DNA of 64,000 bases from Enterococcus plantarum (GTDB lineage Bacteria; Bacillota; Bacilli; Lactobacillales; Enterococcaceae): NCBI RefSeq assembly GCF_001730295.1, contig NZ_MIKA01000045.1:1-64000 (forward strand). Reading direction: 5' to 3'. Positions 9,162 through 19,368 of the stretch are shown here, one piece after another (position 1 is the first letter of the stretch; each line of letters starts with the position of its first letter). A model generated the notes under the pieces. That model saw only the letters and a list, made by a program, of their open reading frames with translations. It was not told the origin of the DNA and ran no database searches. A program made the position numbers and the translations under genes.

Positions 9162-9560
9162 TCAGCTTGTCTTTTTTTCGTCTAGTTCATTTTCCTTATC
9201 TTTCAACGCATCTTCAATTTCTTTATGCAAGAAGTACGAAATCACTGTTCGGATCACGACCAAAATGGCTAATTTTAAGATATCTTGAAAGGTTGGTTTG
9301 ATGATCGATTCAATAATATCTGCAGCAATCAGTATTTCCAAGCTAAGCAAAATATAACTACCTAGAAAACTTTTAATGAAATTATTTTGTCGGGCCATCA
9401 CAATACGATTTCGGTCTAAGCGTTCACTTTTTAGAAAATCGATTCCAGCCATGATAACACCCCAAATCAAGACAATGATTGAAAAAATATTCAACGCTAA
9501 AATAAATAGATCAAAAAATGGAATCAAGTTATCCATAATATTTTGAGCTAAATCGTGCAT
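9162..9560 (-). CDS. DUF1622-family membrane protein
   Basis: A 132-residue membrane protein with three predicted TM helices (about 14-40, 63-85, 93-112) and a highly charged cytoplasmic tail. The pattern, including the SERLDRNRIVMARQ loop between helices 1 and 2, fits the DUF1622 family, which has no assigned function. GGAGGG lies upstream of the ATG at 9560. Its stop codon lies just inside a shared terminator. Confidence 0.75.
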   Translation of the reverse strand: MHDLAQNIMDNLIPFFDLFILALNIFSIIVLIWGVIMAGIDFLKSERLDRNRIVMARQNNFIKSFLGSYILLSLEILIAADIIESIIKPTFQDILKLAILVVIRTVISYFLHKEIEDALKDKENELDEKKTS

Positions 9561-9598
9561 TCGGTATCCCTCCTTTTTGGTAAGACCATCGAAATGAT

Positions 9599-10342
9599 TT
9601 AGTCTTGTTGGATGCCTTTTTTAGCAGAAACCAGCAACATCATCGGTCTACGCAACTCATTACGCATTTCAGTACTAGCTTCTAACATTTCAGGAGCAGG
9701 CATTGGCTCGACAATTCGGGTAAGCTGAAAGCCGTTCGTTAATAAGCCATCTAGATAAGTTGTTAAAGTCTTATGGTATTTCAGGACTGATTCACCTAAA
9801 AAGGTTGTTTCGCGAATACTCTCATCAAAATAGCGGTCAACTGGCCAATAAAGGGGTTGCTTATCCTGGTCGTAAATCCAATCTTCTGTTCCTTGTGCGG
9901 TAAAAATTGGATGTTCTGCGGAAAAGACAAAATCGCCACCAGCGGTTAAACAGTGATTGACCTTCTTTGCAATCTCATGGAATGAAGGCACATAGTGAAG
10001 TGCCAACGAGCTGATGACAATATCGAATGTTTCGTTCAACCCGTCGATTTCTTCCATACCCATTAAGTGATAACTGATTTTTGAGGAATTTGTCATTTCC
10101 TTCGCTTTTTCAATCATTCGTTCAGATAAATCAATGCCAATGACTTTTTTAGCACCGTTCTCAACGGCATATCGGCAATGCCAGCCGTAACCGCAGCCAA
10201 GATCCAGAACCGTTTTTCCAGTAAAATCAGGGAGTAGTTTTTTCAGCTCATGCCATTCGCCGGCACCTTCCAGCCCTTTTTTTGATCGATCCATTTCGCT
10301 GTACGCTGCAAAAAAGATAGGGTTGTCATACTCATTTTTCAT
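9599..10342 (-). CDS. class I SAM-dependent methyltransferase
   Basis: A 247-residue methyltransferase. The SAM-binding motif I VLDLGCGYGWH lies near residues 46-56, motif II VIGIDLSERM near 68-77, and a DIVISSLALHYV segment forms motif IV. The layout fits the UbiE/Methyltransf_11 family; the methyl acceptor cannot be told from sequence. AAAAGGAG precedes the ATG. The DUF1622 gene lies downstream on the same strand across a 38-bp gap, which suggests but does not prove co-transcription. Confidence 0.88.
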   Translation of the reverse strand: MKNEYDNPIFFAAYSEMDRSKKGLEGAGEWHELKKLLPDFTGKTVLDLGCGYGWHCRYAVENGAKKVIGIDLSERMIEKAKEMTNSSKISYHLMGMEEIDGLNETFDIVISSLALHYVPSFHEIAKKVNHCLTAGGDFVFSAEHPIFTAQGTEDWIYDQDKQPLYWPVDRYFDESIRETTFLGESVLKYHKTLTTYLDGLLTNGFQLTRIVEPMPAPEMLEASTEMRNELRRPMMLLVSAKKGIQQD

Positions 10343-10470
10343 TGTATAGCTCCTTTTAAAAAGTGTATGTTCTATAGTCTATATTGTATCAGATTGCTAA
10401 AATAATACCCATAAAAGAGAATGGAACAAGAAGTTGAGCTTTTATAAGGTGCAACTTGATGCTTACCGTT

Positions 10471-10854
10471 TTAGTGAAAAGTATGACCGCAATCACACAA
10501 TACACGAATAGCGTTGTCTTTATCCTTGTTTTTGATTAAAAGGTAATCTGTATTATAAGTAGAGAGGGCGAAAATCGAGATATGATTTTCGGCTAAAGGG
10601 TTGGCTAATTGTGTTAAAATACCGATTAAAGAAAAGTCTAATTCACCGACGATCTGGATAATAAACCAATCATTATCGACAGAAAGAGCTTGATCCGTTT
10701 CAAGTGAGCCACAAGGAACAACAATCGAACATTCATCTTCTGTATAAGTGATACTTTTGAAGTCGTTTATCTCATGAAAAGACATAGGGATTTTGGTATG
10801 GGTAGGAAATTTCATGATTGTATAGTTTAGTTTATCTAATAATTTTAGTTGCAT
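10471..10854 (-). CDS. ACT-domain protein
   Basis: A 127-residue protein with two ACT-like halves. The second half contains the typical VGELDFSLIGILTQLANPLA segment (about 68-87), followed by the ISIFALSTYNTDYLLIK strand-helix pattern of ACT_7 proteins. Such proteins sense small ligands, often amino acids, but no catalytic domain is attached. GGAGG precedes the ATG. It lies 27 bp downstream of the GNAT gene on the same strand and is probably co-transcribed with it. Confidence 0.8.
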   Translation of the reverse strand: MQLKLLDKLNYTIMKFPTHTKIPMSFHEINDFKSITYTEDECSIVVPCGSLETDQALSVDNDWFIIQIVGELDFSLIGILTQLANPLAENHISIFALSTYNTDYLLIKNKDKDNAIRVLCDCGHTFH

Positions 10855-10881
10855 TGTGTTTCCTCCATATACCTTTTATAT

Positions 10882-11349
10882 TTAAACAGGAAGCTGTAAT
10901 CGTACTTGTGAACCATAAATAGGCGGGACCAGCTGACAGGTGTCTTCAAAGCCTGCATCCACACATAATGCTTGGGTGAAGGCTTTGTCCTCATTGACAA
11001 CAATCATAAGTTGGTCGATCGTTGAAAAGTGTTGACGAATGAATGATGGAAGCAATTGAATGGCTTGTCGAACATACCCATTATTTAAATGGCGAAAGTC
11101 AGTTGAAATATCTTGCACAATTAAACAGTTTTTATTATCAGAGTAAGGACTACTGCCCTTTGCTTCAAACAGGGTCAAAAAAGCAACCAAATGCTCGTCT
11201 TCGAAAATAAGAACAGCGTGCCGTCGTGGGTCTTTTTGTGTTAATGCAATAGCAATTCTAGGCTCACGAACATAGCGTAACTTTATGTCTGATAAGCAGT
11301 AATGATCGATAAGTGTTTGATGTGTATCATTATACATTTTCAAATACAT
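10882..11349 (-). CDS. GNAT-family acetyltransferase
   Basis: A 155-residue protein with GNAT architecture: an N-terminal strand/helix, the central strand HAVLIFEDEHLVAFLTLFEA, and a later QDISTDFRHLNNGYVRQAI segment in the place of the acetyl-CoA-binding motif A (degenerate R-x-x-G-x-G/A). Substrate unknown. The ATG at 11349 is chosen because GGAGGGAC lies just upstream; the ORF could extend to 11385 but without an SD. It is the first gene of a pair with the ACT-domain gene. Confidence 0.7.
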   Translation of the reverse strand: MYLKMYNDTHQTLIDHYCLSDIKLRYVREPRIAIALTQKDPRRHAVLIFEDEHLVAFLTLFEAKGSSPYSDNKNCLIVQDISTDFRHLNNGYVRQAIQLLPSFIRQHFSTIDQLMIVVNEDKAFTQALCVDAGFEDTCQLVPPIYGSQVRLQLPV

Positions 11350-11585
11350 GATTGTCCCTCCTGCCAGATAAGATACTTTCTTCATCTTTAGTATACCCCG
11401 TTTACTTGCTTTTGTGCAGTGATCTTATACTATTTTTTCTCTCGGAACAAAAACAGCCCATCTATTTCTTGCTAAGGTTCTGTAGACGTAAAATCGAGAT
11501 GTTTATAAAAGTCAAAAGCATAAGGAGAAGTGTTTAGCGTTAGTTTTTTAGTGTTATAAGTTGGCGAGTAATCTCTTGTTTTTAG

Positions 11586-11634
11586 ACAAAAAAACAGCCA
11601 GAGAGAAATAGTATCTTTCCCTCTAACTGCTTTG
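11586..11634 (-). terminator. terminator after the small gene at 11636-12001
   Basis: Read on the minus strand, CAGTTAGAGGGAAAG pairs imperfectly with TTTCTCTCTGGCTG and is followed by TTTTTTT. Confidence 0.65.
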
Positions 11635-11635
11635 T

Positions 11636-12001
11636 TTATTTGATTAGACGTTTGTCATTTTTAGACAAAGTACTTACTTTTTTTATATGTTCAACAGTAA
11701 TCATCCGAATTTGTTGACTATCTTCTTGTAAGCGTAGCATGATCGAATTACCAATTTTTTTAGAAACGATCCAACCGGAAACTGTTTCAAACTTTTGAGA
11801 AGTCGGCACTTCCTTTAATTGTAAAACAACTAAACTTTTTTGAGCAGAAGCAACTTGTAATTTCTTAAGAATTTCTTCACGCTCTTTATTTTTGCTCTGC
11901 TTATCTTTAGAGTCGTCTAAAAACGCCGAAAAGAAACTTTGGGAAGACTGGCTGATCAATTTTGAAATGCTTTTCATTGTTGATTTATGGTTATTGTCCA
12001 T
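11636..12001 (-). CDS. hypothetical cytosolic protein
   Basis: Not recognised. It has 121 residues: a Ser-rich N-terminus, a charged helical segment (about 30-50, KDKQSKNKEREEILKKL) and a C-terminal part with alternating beta-like segments (VSGWIVSKKIGNSIMLRLQ) that could form a small beta barrel. AAAGGAGG is ideally placed before the ATG, which supports translation. It is divergent from the C39-like peptidase gene. Confidence 0.6.
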   Translation of the reverse strand: MDNNHKSTMKSISKLISQSSQSFFSAFLDDSKDKQSKNKEREEILKKLQVASAQKSLVVLQLKEVPTSQKFETVSGWIVSKKIGNSIMLRLQEDSQQIRMITVEHIKKVSTLSKNDKRLIK

Positions 12002-12242
12002 TCTTCTACCTCCTTTACGAATTTACTGCTACTGTCAGACTCTGAATAATCAGGTACTATCATTCTACCTAAAAAAGACAAAAAATTCAAGAAAATATGT
12101 TCGTAATAATTTCGTCAATGATTATTCCTACTTGCTTTTTTCAATATATTCAGTAATATTAGAAGTACTGATTACTGTATATGTAATTCGTTTGAAAGTG
12201 AGTGATCGGCTAAGACTTTCAACTGAAAAGAAGGAGATACCA

Positions 12243-13007
12243 ATGAACCAAAAAGAGACGAAGAATTCAAAAGTTTATATCATAGGATTATTAGTAGCAA
12301 CTGCATTTGCAGGAGCGATTTTAGCAAAAGTAGCACCGATGGAAGAAGGACACGGATTTTCAGCTTTATTTAATGATAGTAAGGCGGACGAGATAAAAGT
12401 AACGGAGACAAGTGAAACTAAAAAAGAACCAGAAAAAGTCAAAAAACTAACGTATACTGAACAAATCAATCAAGATTTAAGTGATGGGAAATTTGCGAAC
12501 CGGATGCCAATCAACTTATTATTGCAAACAGACGATAAATGGAAGACAACGCCATATGGCATGGGAAATCCTGATGGGAATACCTTAGAAATTAATGGTT
12601 GTGCGATTTTGTCTTTAGCAATGGTATCATCTTATTTAGATAACAAATCATATACACCTCAAGATATTTTAGACTGGTCCAAAAATGATTATTTTGTTGA
12701 AGGGGAAGGTACGGCTTGGTCGGCGTTCTCTGATTTTGCAATGGTAAAAGGGTATCAATTTCAAGATCTTGAAACAGATATTGCCTCTGTAGAAGAGCAC
12801 TTGAAACAGAAACATCCTGTAATCATATCTGTAAAGCCAGGTTTATTTACAAAAACAGGTCATATCATGGTGCTTAGTGGGACAAATAACGGAAAGTTTT
12901 GGCTGAATGATCCAAATGATTCAGAAGCAAAAGGACATTCGAAAAAAGAGTTTACAGCGGATGAATTGATGAATGAAGCCTTGAATTTTTGGGTAATCTA
13001 CAAATAG
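12243..13007 (+). CDS. secreted C39-like (peptidase_C39_2) protein
   Basis: A 254-residue protein with an N-terminal signal/anchor helix (about 10-30), a Lys/Glu-rich linker (about 45-75), and a papain-like C39_2 domain. The Cys is in the NGCAILSLAMV motif, the His in TGHIMVLSG, and a following Asn/Asp in WLNDPND. It is likely an extracytoplasmic cysteine peptidase or inactive relative of unknown substrate. The ATG at 12243 has AAGGAG nearby. The open frame extends upstream to 11892, but that part lies antisense to another gene and is rejected. Confidence 0.85.
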   Translation: MNQKETKNSKVYIIGLLVATAFAGAILAKVAPMEEGHGFSALFNDSKADEIKVTETSETKKEPEKVKKLTYTEQINQDLSDGKFANRMPINLLLQTDDKWKTTPYGMGNPDGNTLEINGCAILSLAMVSSYLDNKSYTPQDILDWSKNDYFVEGEGTAWSAFSDFAMVKGYQFQDLETDIASVEEHLKQKHPVIISVKPGLFTKTGHIMVLSGTNNGKFWLNDPNDSEAKGHSKKEFTADELMNEALNFWVIYK

Positions 13008-13077
13008 AGAGTTGAAAGATTTTAATTGTACATTATCGCAACAAGATAAAGCTGATATTTCATAGTGCTACTTAATT

Positions 13078-13128
13078 TAAAGTGTGGAGCAAAACGGCGT
13101 TTTTCGTTTGGGCTACACTCTTTTCTAT
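13078..13128 (+). terminator. terminator
   Basis: AAAGTGTGGAGCAAAACG pairs imperfectly with CGTTTGGGCTACACTCTTT and a T-rich tail follows, after the C39-like gene. Confidence 0.65.
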
Positions 13129-13143
13129 TTTTCGGAAAAACCG

Positions 13144-13172
13144 TTGACATGGGATGGTTCCCACATTATACA
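13144..13172 (+). promoter_or_regulatory. sigma-A promoter with a dyad in the spacer
   Basis: TTGACA (13144-13149) is separated by exactly 17 bp from TATACA (13167-13172). The spacer contains TGGGA-TGGT-TCCCA (about 13150-13163), a perfect 5-bp dyad well placed for a repressor to block the NagB-like gene. No regulator binding this motif was identified. Confidence 0.75.
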
Positions 13173-13184
13173 ATGGACGTATAA

Positions 13185-13904
<720 letters not shown>

Positions 13905-14016
13905 ATAGCTTTTAAAGATTAAGGTAGTAAACGGCCTTGATCTTTTTTAAAACTCAATTTACAAACGTATGTTCTCGTGTTATTCTTGATTAAACGTTAT
14001 AAGAATGGAGTCGAAT

Positions 14017-14580
14017 ATGGAAAAAATCAGGTGTGATTGGGCACAGGGTAAAGAATTAGAAGAAACATATCACGATGAGGAATGGGGAACCGCTGAGCAT
14101 AGTGATCAAAAACTTTTTGAAATGCTGATTTTAGAAAGTATGCAAGCTGGGTTGAGCTGGTCAACGATTCTAAAGAAAAGAGGGACACTCACCAGTGCAT
14201 ACGATCAGTTTGATTATACAAAAATTGCCGAGTATACCCAAGAGAAGATCGATTCTTTATTGAAAGATCCAGGAATCATCAGAAATAAGCTAAAAATCAA
14301 TGCAACAATCAATAATGCGCAAGTCTTTATGAGGATTCAAGAGGAATATGGTAGTTTTGATCAATTTATTTGGGCGTATGTGGATGGAACACCAATTAAA
14401 AATAGGTGGAAAGAAGTTGGAGAAGTTCCAGCATCAACGGAATTATCAGATAAAATCAGTAAAGATTTGAAGAAAAAGGGATTTAAATTTTTAGGTACAA
14501 CGACAGTCTATGCATTTATGCAAGCAACAGGCATGGTAGATGATCATTTAGCACATTGTTTTAAGCGACAAGAAGAGTAA
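14017..14580 (+). CDS. tag: DNA-3-methyladenine glycosylase I
   Basis: Removes 3-methyladenine from alkylated DNA as the first step of base excision repair. The 187 residues match the Tag family length and motifs: an N-terminal RCDWAQG, YHDEEWG, the ESMQAGLSWSTILKKR helix, and the C-terminal DDHLAHC that completes the zinc site with the N-terminal Cys and His. The ATG at 14017 is preferred to 14005 because GGAG (14007-14010) lies six bases before it. It appears monocistronic. Confidence 0.93.
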   Translation: MEKIRCDWAQGKELEETYHDEEWGTAEHSDQKLFEMLILESMQAGLSWSTILKKRGTLTSAYDQFDYTKIAEYTQEKIDSLLKDPGIIRNKLKINATINNAQVFMRIQEEYGSFDQFIWAYVDGTPIKNRWKEVGEVPASTELSDKISKDLKKKGFKFLGTTTVYAFMQATGMVDDHLAHCFKRQEE

Positions 14581-14944
14581 AAATGCATAGGACAGGGTAT
14601 TTCTAATGTGTAAAAATAGAAAGGATTTCAAAAAGAACTACTTTCTTTTGAATTCGTTTTTCAGTTTACATACTAAAGGCAACGGTTTGCTATGTATCTG
14701 GATTGTAGAGGATATATTTCAGGGAACGTTGCATGTTTTACCAACCTAAAACGGGAATAATAGTATCATGCAATTTTTTATCAATAAATAGATTGACCTC
14801 GTCAGAACTGTCTCATACATACAATCTGGAGTATAAAGTAGAAATTTCCTCTTGTACTTTTTTTGAAATAAGATAAGCTTTAAAGAGTAGATCTTGAAAA
14901 TTATTTGTATAGGCACCATTTTCTTCGACTCATGATAGTTTGAA
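14581..14944. other. intergenic region, no gene recognised
   Basis: This AT-rich stretch between tag and the decayed LysR gene has many stops in all frames. No convincing RNA, repeat or promoter was seen. It may contain further eroded coding sequence. Confidence 0.4.
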
Positions 14945-15400
14945 AATAAAAGAAGGCAGCAATTACGTATCTAACAGTGCGCTATTTATTAAAAAACGGG
15001 TCGATTAGAAGAAATAGATGGAACAAAAGAACTAGACATACAGAGTACAAACAAAGTGAGTTTATTCACGGATAATGTTTTACTTGATAAAATAGTTGGC
15101 TATCTGCAACAGGGGAACCTGTTTAGCCAAGATAAGGGATGTCTATATAGAAAGATGATGCTGTCTTTAATCAATCCGCAGACATGTAAAATGGTCGAAG
15201 TTGACTCTATTTACTTGATGATCGAGCTAATGAATAAAGGAGAAGGCCGATCGGTTTTACCTAAGCGTTTCTTTCTGGAGAAACAGGATTAATCGTTGTA
15301 GTTCACTAAAACAGAACAGCAAGTTCCTATCAATATCGTTGGAAATACTTGGAACTACCACCATGTTCGTTCGTTTTCAGAGAATAGTAACGCTTTGAGA
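14945..15400 (+). pseudogene. decayed LysR-type regulator
   Basis: Joined across frames, the reading gives a LysR pattern. It starts with SNSALFIKKR in the place of the HTH recognition helix, then LEEIDGTKELDIQSTNKVSL resembling the linker 'LEEEIGTKLF.RSTNKVSL'. Next comes an effector-domain piece (15056-15292) with EVDSIYLMIELMNKGEGRSV and LPKRF, then after two stops VPINIVGNTWNYHH as the C-terminal strand. The central part is missing and there are several frameshifts. It lies just before an intact RpiR gene. Confidence 0.6.
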
Positions 15401-15419
15401 TAGAGAGGATTTGATTTGT

Positions 15420-16193
15420 GTGAGTGATATTTATAAGGATATCAATTCAAACTATGAGAGATTGTCAGAAGCCGAGCGGGAAGTTATTCATTTTATTTTA
15501 AAATTTGAAGAAATCGAAGGGTTAAAATTGAAAGACATCAAAGATGCGCTGTATATATCGAATACTACAGTCATTCGGGCATGTAAAAAATTAAATTACG
15601 CGACATTTAACGAACTGAAAGCTGCATTCATCCAATCGAGAGAGAAAAAGAAACAGATTTACCCAAAACAATCCAATTTTTTACATGTATTAGATAGTAT
15701 AAAGAAAGAGACGTTAACGACTTTAGAATTAGTGGACGAAAAAAATATCGATAAAATATGTAACTGTCTAATCAATGCAAGAAGAATTTTTTGTGTAGGA
15801 ACGGAATCAAGTGCTCAAGTCGCATCTGAATTTAATGATAAGCTAAAATCAATCGATTTTTGGACGAATGATTTTTCAGATAAACGACTGATTGAACGCA
15901 TTCCTAAAATCAGCACGTTTCAAGATGTGGTTGTTGTATTTTCGTTAAGTGGTCGACACGAAGAGCTCGATGAGATCATGATCGAAGCTAAATGCAATAG
16001 AACAACCATCATTTCAGTGACGAATATAGCAGCGACTAAATTAAAATCGATTAGCACATACTGCGTACTGACCAGTAATACTGGTAACCAGAAAAAATTT
16101 TGCTCACGATTGATGCTCCATATGATGAGTAATCTGATCTATGAAAAATTAATAACAAAAGTACCTATTTTTGATGGAATATCACGTAACTAA
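15420..16193 (+). CDS. MurR/RpiR-family transcriptional regulator
   Basis: A 257-residue regulator with an N-terminal HTH_6 domain (about 1-75, with the LKDIKDALYISNTTVIRACK recognition region) and a SIS sugar-phosphate-binding domain (about 105-235, with RIFCVGTESSAQVA and FSLSGRHEEL). It probably senses a phosphosugar. The GTG at 15420 is chosen because AGAGG (15404-15408) would overlap the alternative TTG at 15411. No obvious target operon is adjacent; the next gene is convergent. Confidence 0.85.
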   Translation: MSDIYKDINSNYERLSEAEREVIHFILKFEEIEGLKLKDIKDALYISNTTVIRACKKLNYATFNELKAAFIQSREKKKQIYPKQSNFLHVLDSIKKETLTTLELVDEKNIDKICNCLINARRIFCVGTESSAQVASEFNDKLKSIDFWTNDFSDKRLIERIPKISTFQDVVVVFSLSGRHEELDEIMIEAKCNRTTIISVTNIAATKLKSISTYCVLTSNTGNQKKFCSRLMLHMMSNLIYEKLITKVPIFDGISRN

Positions 16194-16309
16194 ATTTTTG
16201 TGACCAAGTAGGTACTGTGCAACATCAACTCGTTCCTCGTTGTGTTTTACAGCAATTCCAGCTTATTTCCGAAGGGATTGCTTCTGCTCCCAACGTTTAT
16301 GTGCATTTA

Positions 16310-16353
16310 GGGTGTGATACAAAATGATTATTACTTTTGTATCACACCCTTTT
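16310..16353. terminator. strong bidirectional terminator
   Basis: Perfect 15-bp arms, GGGTGTGATACAAAA and its complement, enclose a short loop and are followed by TTTTT. It separates the convergent RpiR and LTA-synthase-like genes. Confidence 0.9.
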
Positions 16354-16356
16354 TAA

Positions 16357-19300
16357 TTATTTAACTTTTTGTTCTGCCCATTCAGCAGAATATTGTTCAC
16401 CTGCAACTAAGTCATATTGAATGTACTTATAATCCTCTAGTATTTCTTTTTGTTCCTCCGTTAAATCTTTTTCTAAAATGATCTTATTTTTTTCTGTAAC
16501 AAATACTTGTTTCCCGTTATAACGGTTTGAGACACTTTCTACTGGATCAATCGTGGATGCCGGAAGTTTATTTGTTACCTGAGTTAATAATGCATAGAAA
16601 GGAGTTACCTTGATATTGGCTTGCTCAAATGCTAAGGCATTAAAATTAAAGGGTGATACAACGTTTTTATTTAATTTTTTTATTTGATCTCTGCTAAAAG
16701 CATTGCTGTAAATAAAATAATCTGTCTCATGGTGCTCTAAACCATATTTTTTTTGATCATTACCACTATAAAGAGAAGGCAAGTGGTCACCATAGAAGAC
16801 AAAGGTGATCGGTTTTTGGATTTTATCCAATTCCTTTATGAACTCTTTAACAGCTTCATCTGTATAATGAAGTCCTTGCATGAAGGTCGATAGTTCCCCT
16901 TTTCTGCTCTCTAAAACAGCTTTTCCTTCAGCACTGTAATCAAGCTTATCATAATAATCTTGGTAAGGCATATGATTTTGCATGGTTGATAATTGAATAA
17001 ATTGAGTAGTCTCTGTATTACTTTGTAACGCTTTTAATGTTTCTTTGTACGCTGACTCGTCAGAAATTCGTGGACTTCTTTCGATTTTATCTGTATAAGT
17101 CAATTTGTCTGGGCTGTCTACATAATAAAATTTATCAAACCCAAATTTTTCAAAGACACTTTTTCTTTGATACAATGATGCAGTAAAAGGGTGAATTGCA
17201 ATTTTTTCGTCGAACAGGTTTGTAATATTAGGACTTACATGTTGCCCTCCGACTAACTGGGTATAGGGTGTAACCAATGAGGCGGATAGACTACTGATAT
17301 CCAAACCAGTCAAACTTTGCCATTCCATATTAGCGGTACCGCCACCATAACCTACGGATAGCATTGTACCACCCGTATTTTTTTTCATGAGCTCTTTAAT
17401 TGTTGGGATTGGGTCATTCAGTACATTAAGGTTAGGAACTCTAGCAGGATCACTAAAGGTTTCACTTAAATTTAAAATAAGAGTTTGATTTTCCAACCAA
17501 TCGTTTCTTGTTTGATTGATTTTTTCAGCTTCGGCATTATATTTTTTCATTAATTCTTCAATTTTATTTTTTGAATAGTTTTCTGGTTTATCCATTATCT
17601 TGATATCGATATTATTCAGAAATTGAATAATCGGACCATTTTCTAAAACTGTTTCACCTTGGTTGATAAAGAGTTTATTGACTCTAAATAAATTAAACAA
17701 TAAGAAAGAAGGTGAATTTTTATGATTTATAAAAAAGACACTTGAAAATAGAACGGACAACGTAATGATGCCAATAATTCTTTTTTTCCAATTGAATTTT
17801 AGCGCATATTGATGCTGTAGCTTTCTTTGCACCACGATACTAGAAATGGTCAACACGAGGATTAAAATCGCACCAGCCATAACCAAAACAGGACTAACCA
17901 TGGAAAGTAATTCCGAAATACTATTTAACATCTTCAAGTCTGAAGGAAAAACAGGCTCATCTCTTAAATTGACTTTTATCACACTGGAGACAGTTAAGAG
18001 TAAGTCAATCAAAAAGGTTAACGAAAAAACGTACCAAAAGCGATTCGTAAGTAATAAAAGTAATAGGAAAAAGCCCATGATGATCATAGTCGTTAATATC
18101 AAAATAGATTGACGTTGCGTAAAAATTTTAAGGATTACTTGGAAAGTCTGCGACCAACCGTCTGTTTTATCAAGTAAAAAGAGTTGTACGCATGTGAAAA
18201 AGTAAAAGAAGATTGCAACGAAAAAGAACGCTTTTCTTCTGTAAATCCATGATTTTATGCTGCGTAGCTTTTGATAAAATTGAGTAGGAGAATCGAAACT
18301 TAAGTCGTTTATTCGCGTTTTATATAAGGATGATTTTTGAAGCAGTAAGCAAATCGTAATCAAACTAATCGCTATAAGCAAGTATATACCAGTATACTTA
18401 AGGATATTTAATAGCCAATTTAAGCCGGAACTAGAGAGCTTTATCTTCCAAAAAGTGGAAACTCTATAATTAGTCAATGGCCAGCTAGTGAGTACTTGTG
18501 TGACAATCAAACTGGTAGCGATAAAAGTACCAGTAGCTTTTAAGCTGATTTTTTGTGCTATAGATTCTGAAAGAAGAAATAAGCTTAAAGCATAGTAGAC
18601 CGAAAATAAAGAATAGGGTACTGAAAATCGATTAGCTGTAGATGCATCGCCTCGAATAAATAAAGAAACTTGCGTCATCAGTAAAATCAAACCAAAAAGA
18701 AGCCCTAAACTAAAACCTAGATGCAAAAATTTAAATTTTATTTTTTTTTCTAGATTTAACTGTTTGACGACATAACCAATAAAAAATAAATAGAAAATCC
18801 AGACCACATTTTTCCCTTCTTGAAAGCCCCAAATGTCTTTATTAAATAAAGTAGGCAATAGGACGAAGGCAATGGTCAAACCAATGGTTATTCTTTTTAA
18901 ACGGTCTGTCGATAAGGTATTGAGTCTCTTTGTTAATAGTGGAATACTGCAGAATAAAAGAACACAAGACACAGCATAAATGAAGTAGTTTTGGCTAATT
19001 GGAAATAGTATTATCCAATAATCGCGAAGATTCAATGCGGAAGACTTAATATAAAAAAAGACATTGTTTGTAAGTGCTATAACCATGTATAGTAGGAAAA
19101 AACTACTTAGATAGCGCAATACTTTTATATTAGCTATTTTCTGATAATGATAGCCCATATATAAGGGAACCAAACTAAGACCAGCTCCTACTGCCACCTT
19201 CATAAAGGAATAGATGTAAAACTTCCCAGGATACAACGTGTAGGTTGGTACAGTAGTTGCAGAAAGTAATACTCGTTGCATGATGATTAGAAAACATGCA

Positions 19301-19368
19301 ATCAAAATTGTTAAAAATTCATAATTTTTAGATTCATTTTTTTTCAAAGAAACACACCCGCTATACAC
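16357..19368 (-). CDS. LTA synthase-like sulfatase-fold protein with an extra N-terminal membrane module
   Basis: A 1003-residue membrane enzyme. Residues about 610-960 form an extracellular LtaS-type phosphoglycerol transferase domain: LILNLSETF for metal binding, catalytic Thr678 in GGGTANMEWQSLTG, YQDYYDKLDY, and the FYGDHLPSLY metal site. A five-helix LtaS-type membrane part precedes it (about 375-560). Residues about 15-370 add roughly ten TM helices reminiscent of acyltransferase_3 proteins (NYFIYAVSCVLLFCSIPLL, FYLFFIGYVVKQL) but without the usual catalytic His. LtaS proteins are usually 600-700 residues. The ATG at 19368 is given; a TTG at 19347 has a better SD (GCGGGTG). Confidence 0.85.
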   Translation of the reverse strand: MYSGCVSLKKNESKNYEFLTILIACFLIIMQRVLLSATTVPTYTLYPGKFYIYSFMKVAVGAGLSLVPLYMGYHYQKIANIKVLRYLSSFFLLYMVIALTNNVFFYIKSSALNLRDYWIILFPISQNYFIYAVSCVLLFCSIPLLTKRLNTLSTDRLKRITIGLTIAFVLLPTLFNKDIWGFQEGKNVVWIFYLFFIGYVVKQLNLEKKIKFKFLHLGFSLGLLFGLILLMTQVSLFIRGDASTANRFSVPYSLFSVYYALSLFLLSESIAQKISLKATGTFIATSLIVTQVLTSWPLTNYRVSTFWKIKLSSSGLNWLLNILKYTGIYLLIAISLITICLLLQKSSLYKTRINDLSFDSPTQFYQKLRSIKSWIYRRKAFFFVAIFFYFFTCVQLFLLDKTDGWSQTFQVILKIFTQRQSILILTTMIIMGFFLLLLLLTNRFWYVFSLTFLIDLLLTVSSVIKVNLRDEPVFPSDLKMLNSISELLSMVSPVLVMAGAILILVLTISSIVVQRKLQHQYALKFNWKKRIIGIITLSVLFSSVFFINHKNSPSFLLFNLFRVNKLFINQGETVLENGPIIQFLNNIDIKIMDKPENYSKNKIEELMKKYNAEAEKINQTRNDWLENQTLILNLSETFSDPARVPNLNVLNDPIPTIKELMKKNTGGTMLSVGYGGGTANMEWQSLTGLDISSLSASLVTPYTQLVGGQHVSPNITNLFDEKIAIHPFTASLYQRKSVFEKFGFDKFYYVDSPDKLTYTDKIERSPRISDESAYKETLKALQSNTETTQFIQLSTMQNHMPYQDYYDKLDYSAEGKAVLESRKGELSTFMQGLHYTDEAVKEFIKELDKIQKPITFVFYGDHLPSLYSGNDQKKYGLEHHETDYFIYSNAFSRDQIKKLNKNVVSPFNFNALAFEQANIKVTPFYALLTQVTNKLPASTIDPVESVSNRYNGKQVFVTEKNKIILEKDLTEEQKEILEDYKYIQYDLVAGEQYSAEWAEQKVK

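Noticed and set aside
11352-11537. 61-codon plus-strand ORF
   Set aside because: It overlaps the promoter side of the GNAT gene, has no SD and no homology pattern.
11892-12242. 117-codon N-terminal extension of the C39-like peptidase frame
   Set aside because: It runs antisense through another gene with its own SD, while the ATG at 12243 has an SD and starts a proper signal/anchor.
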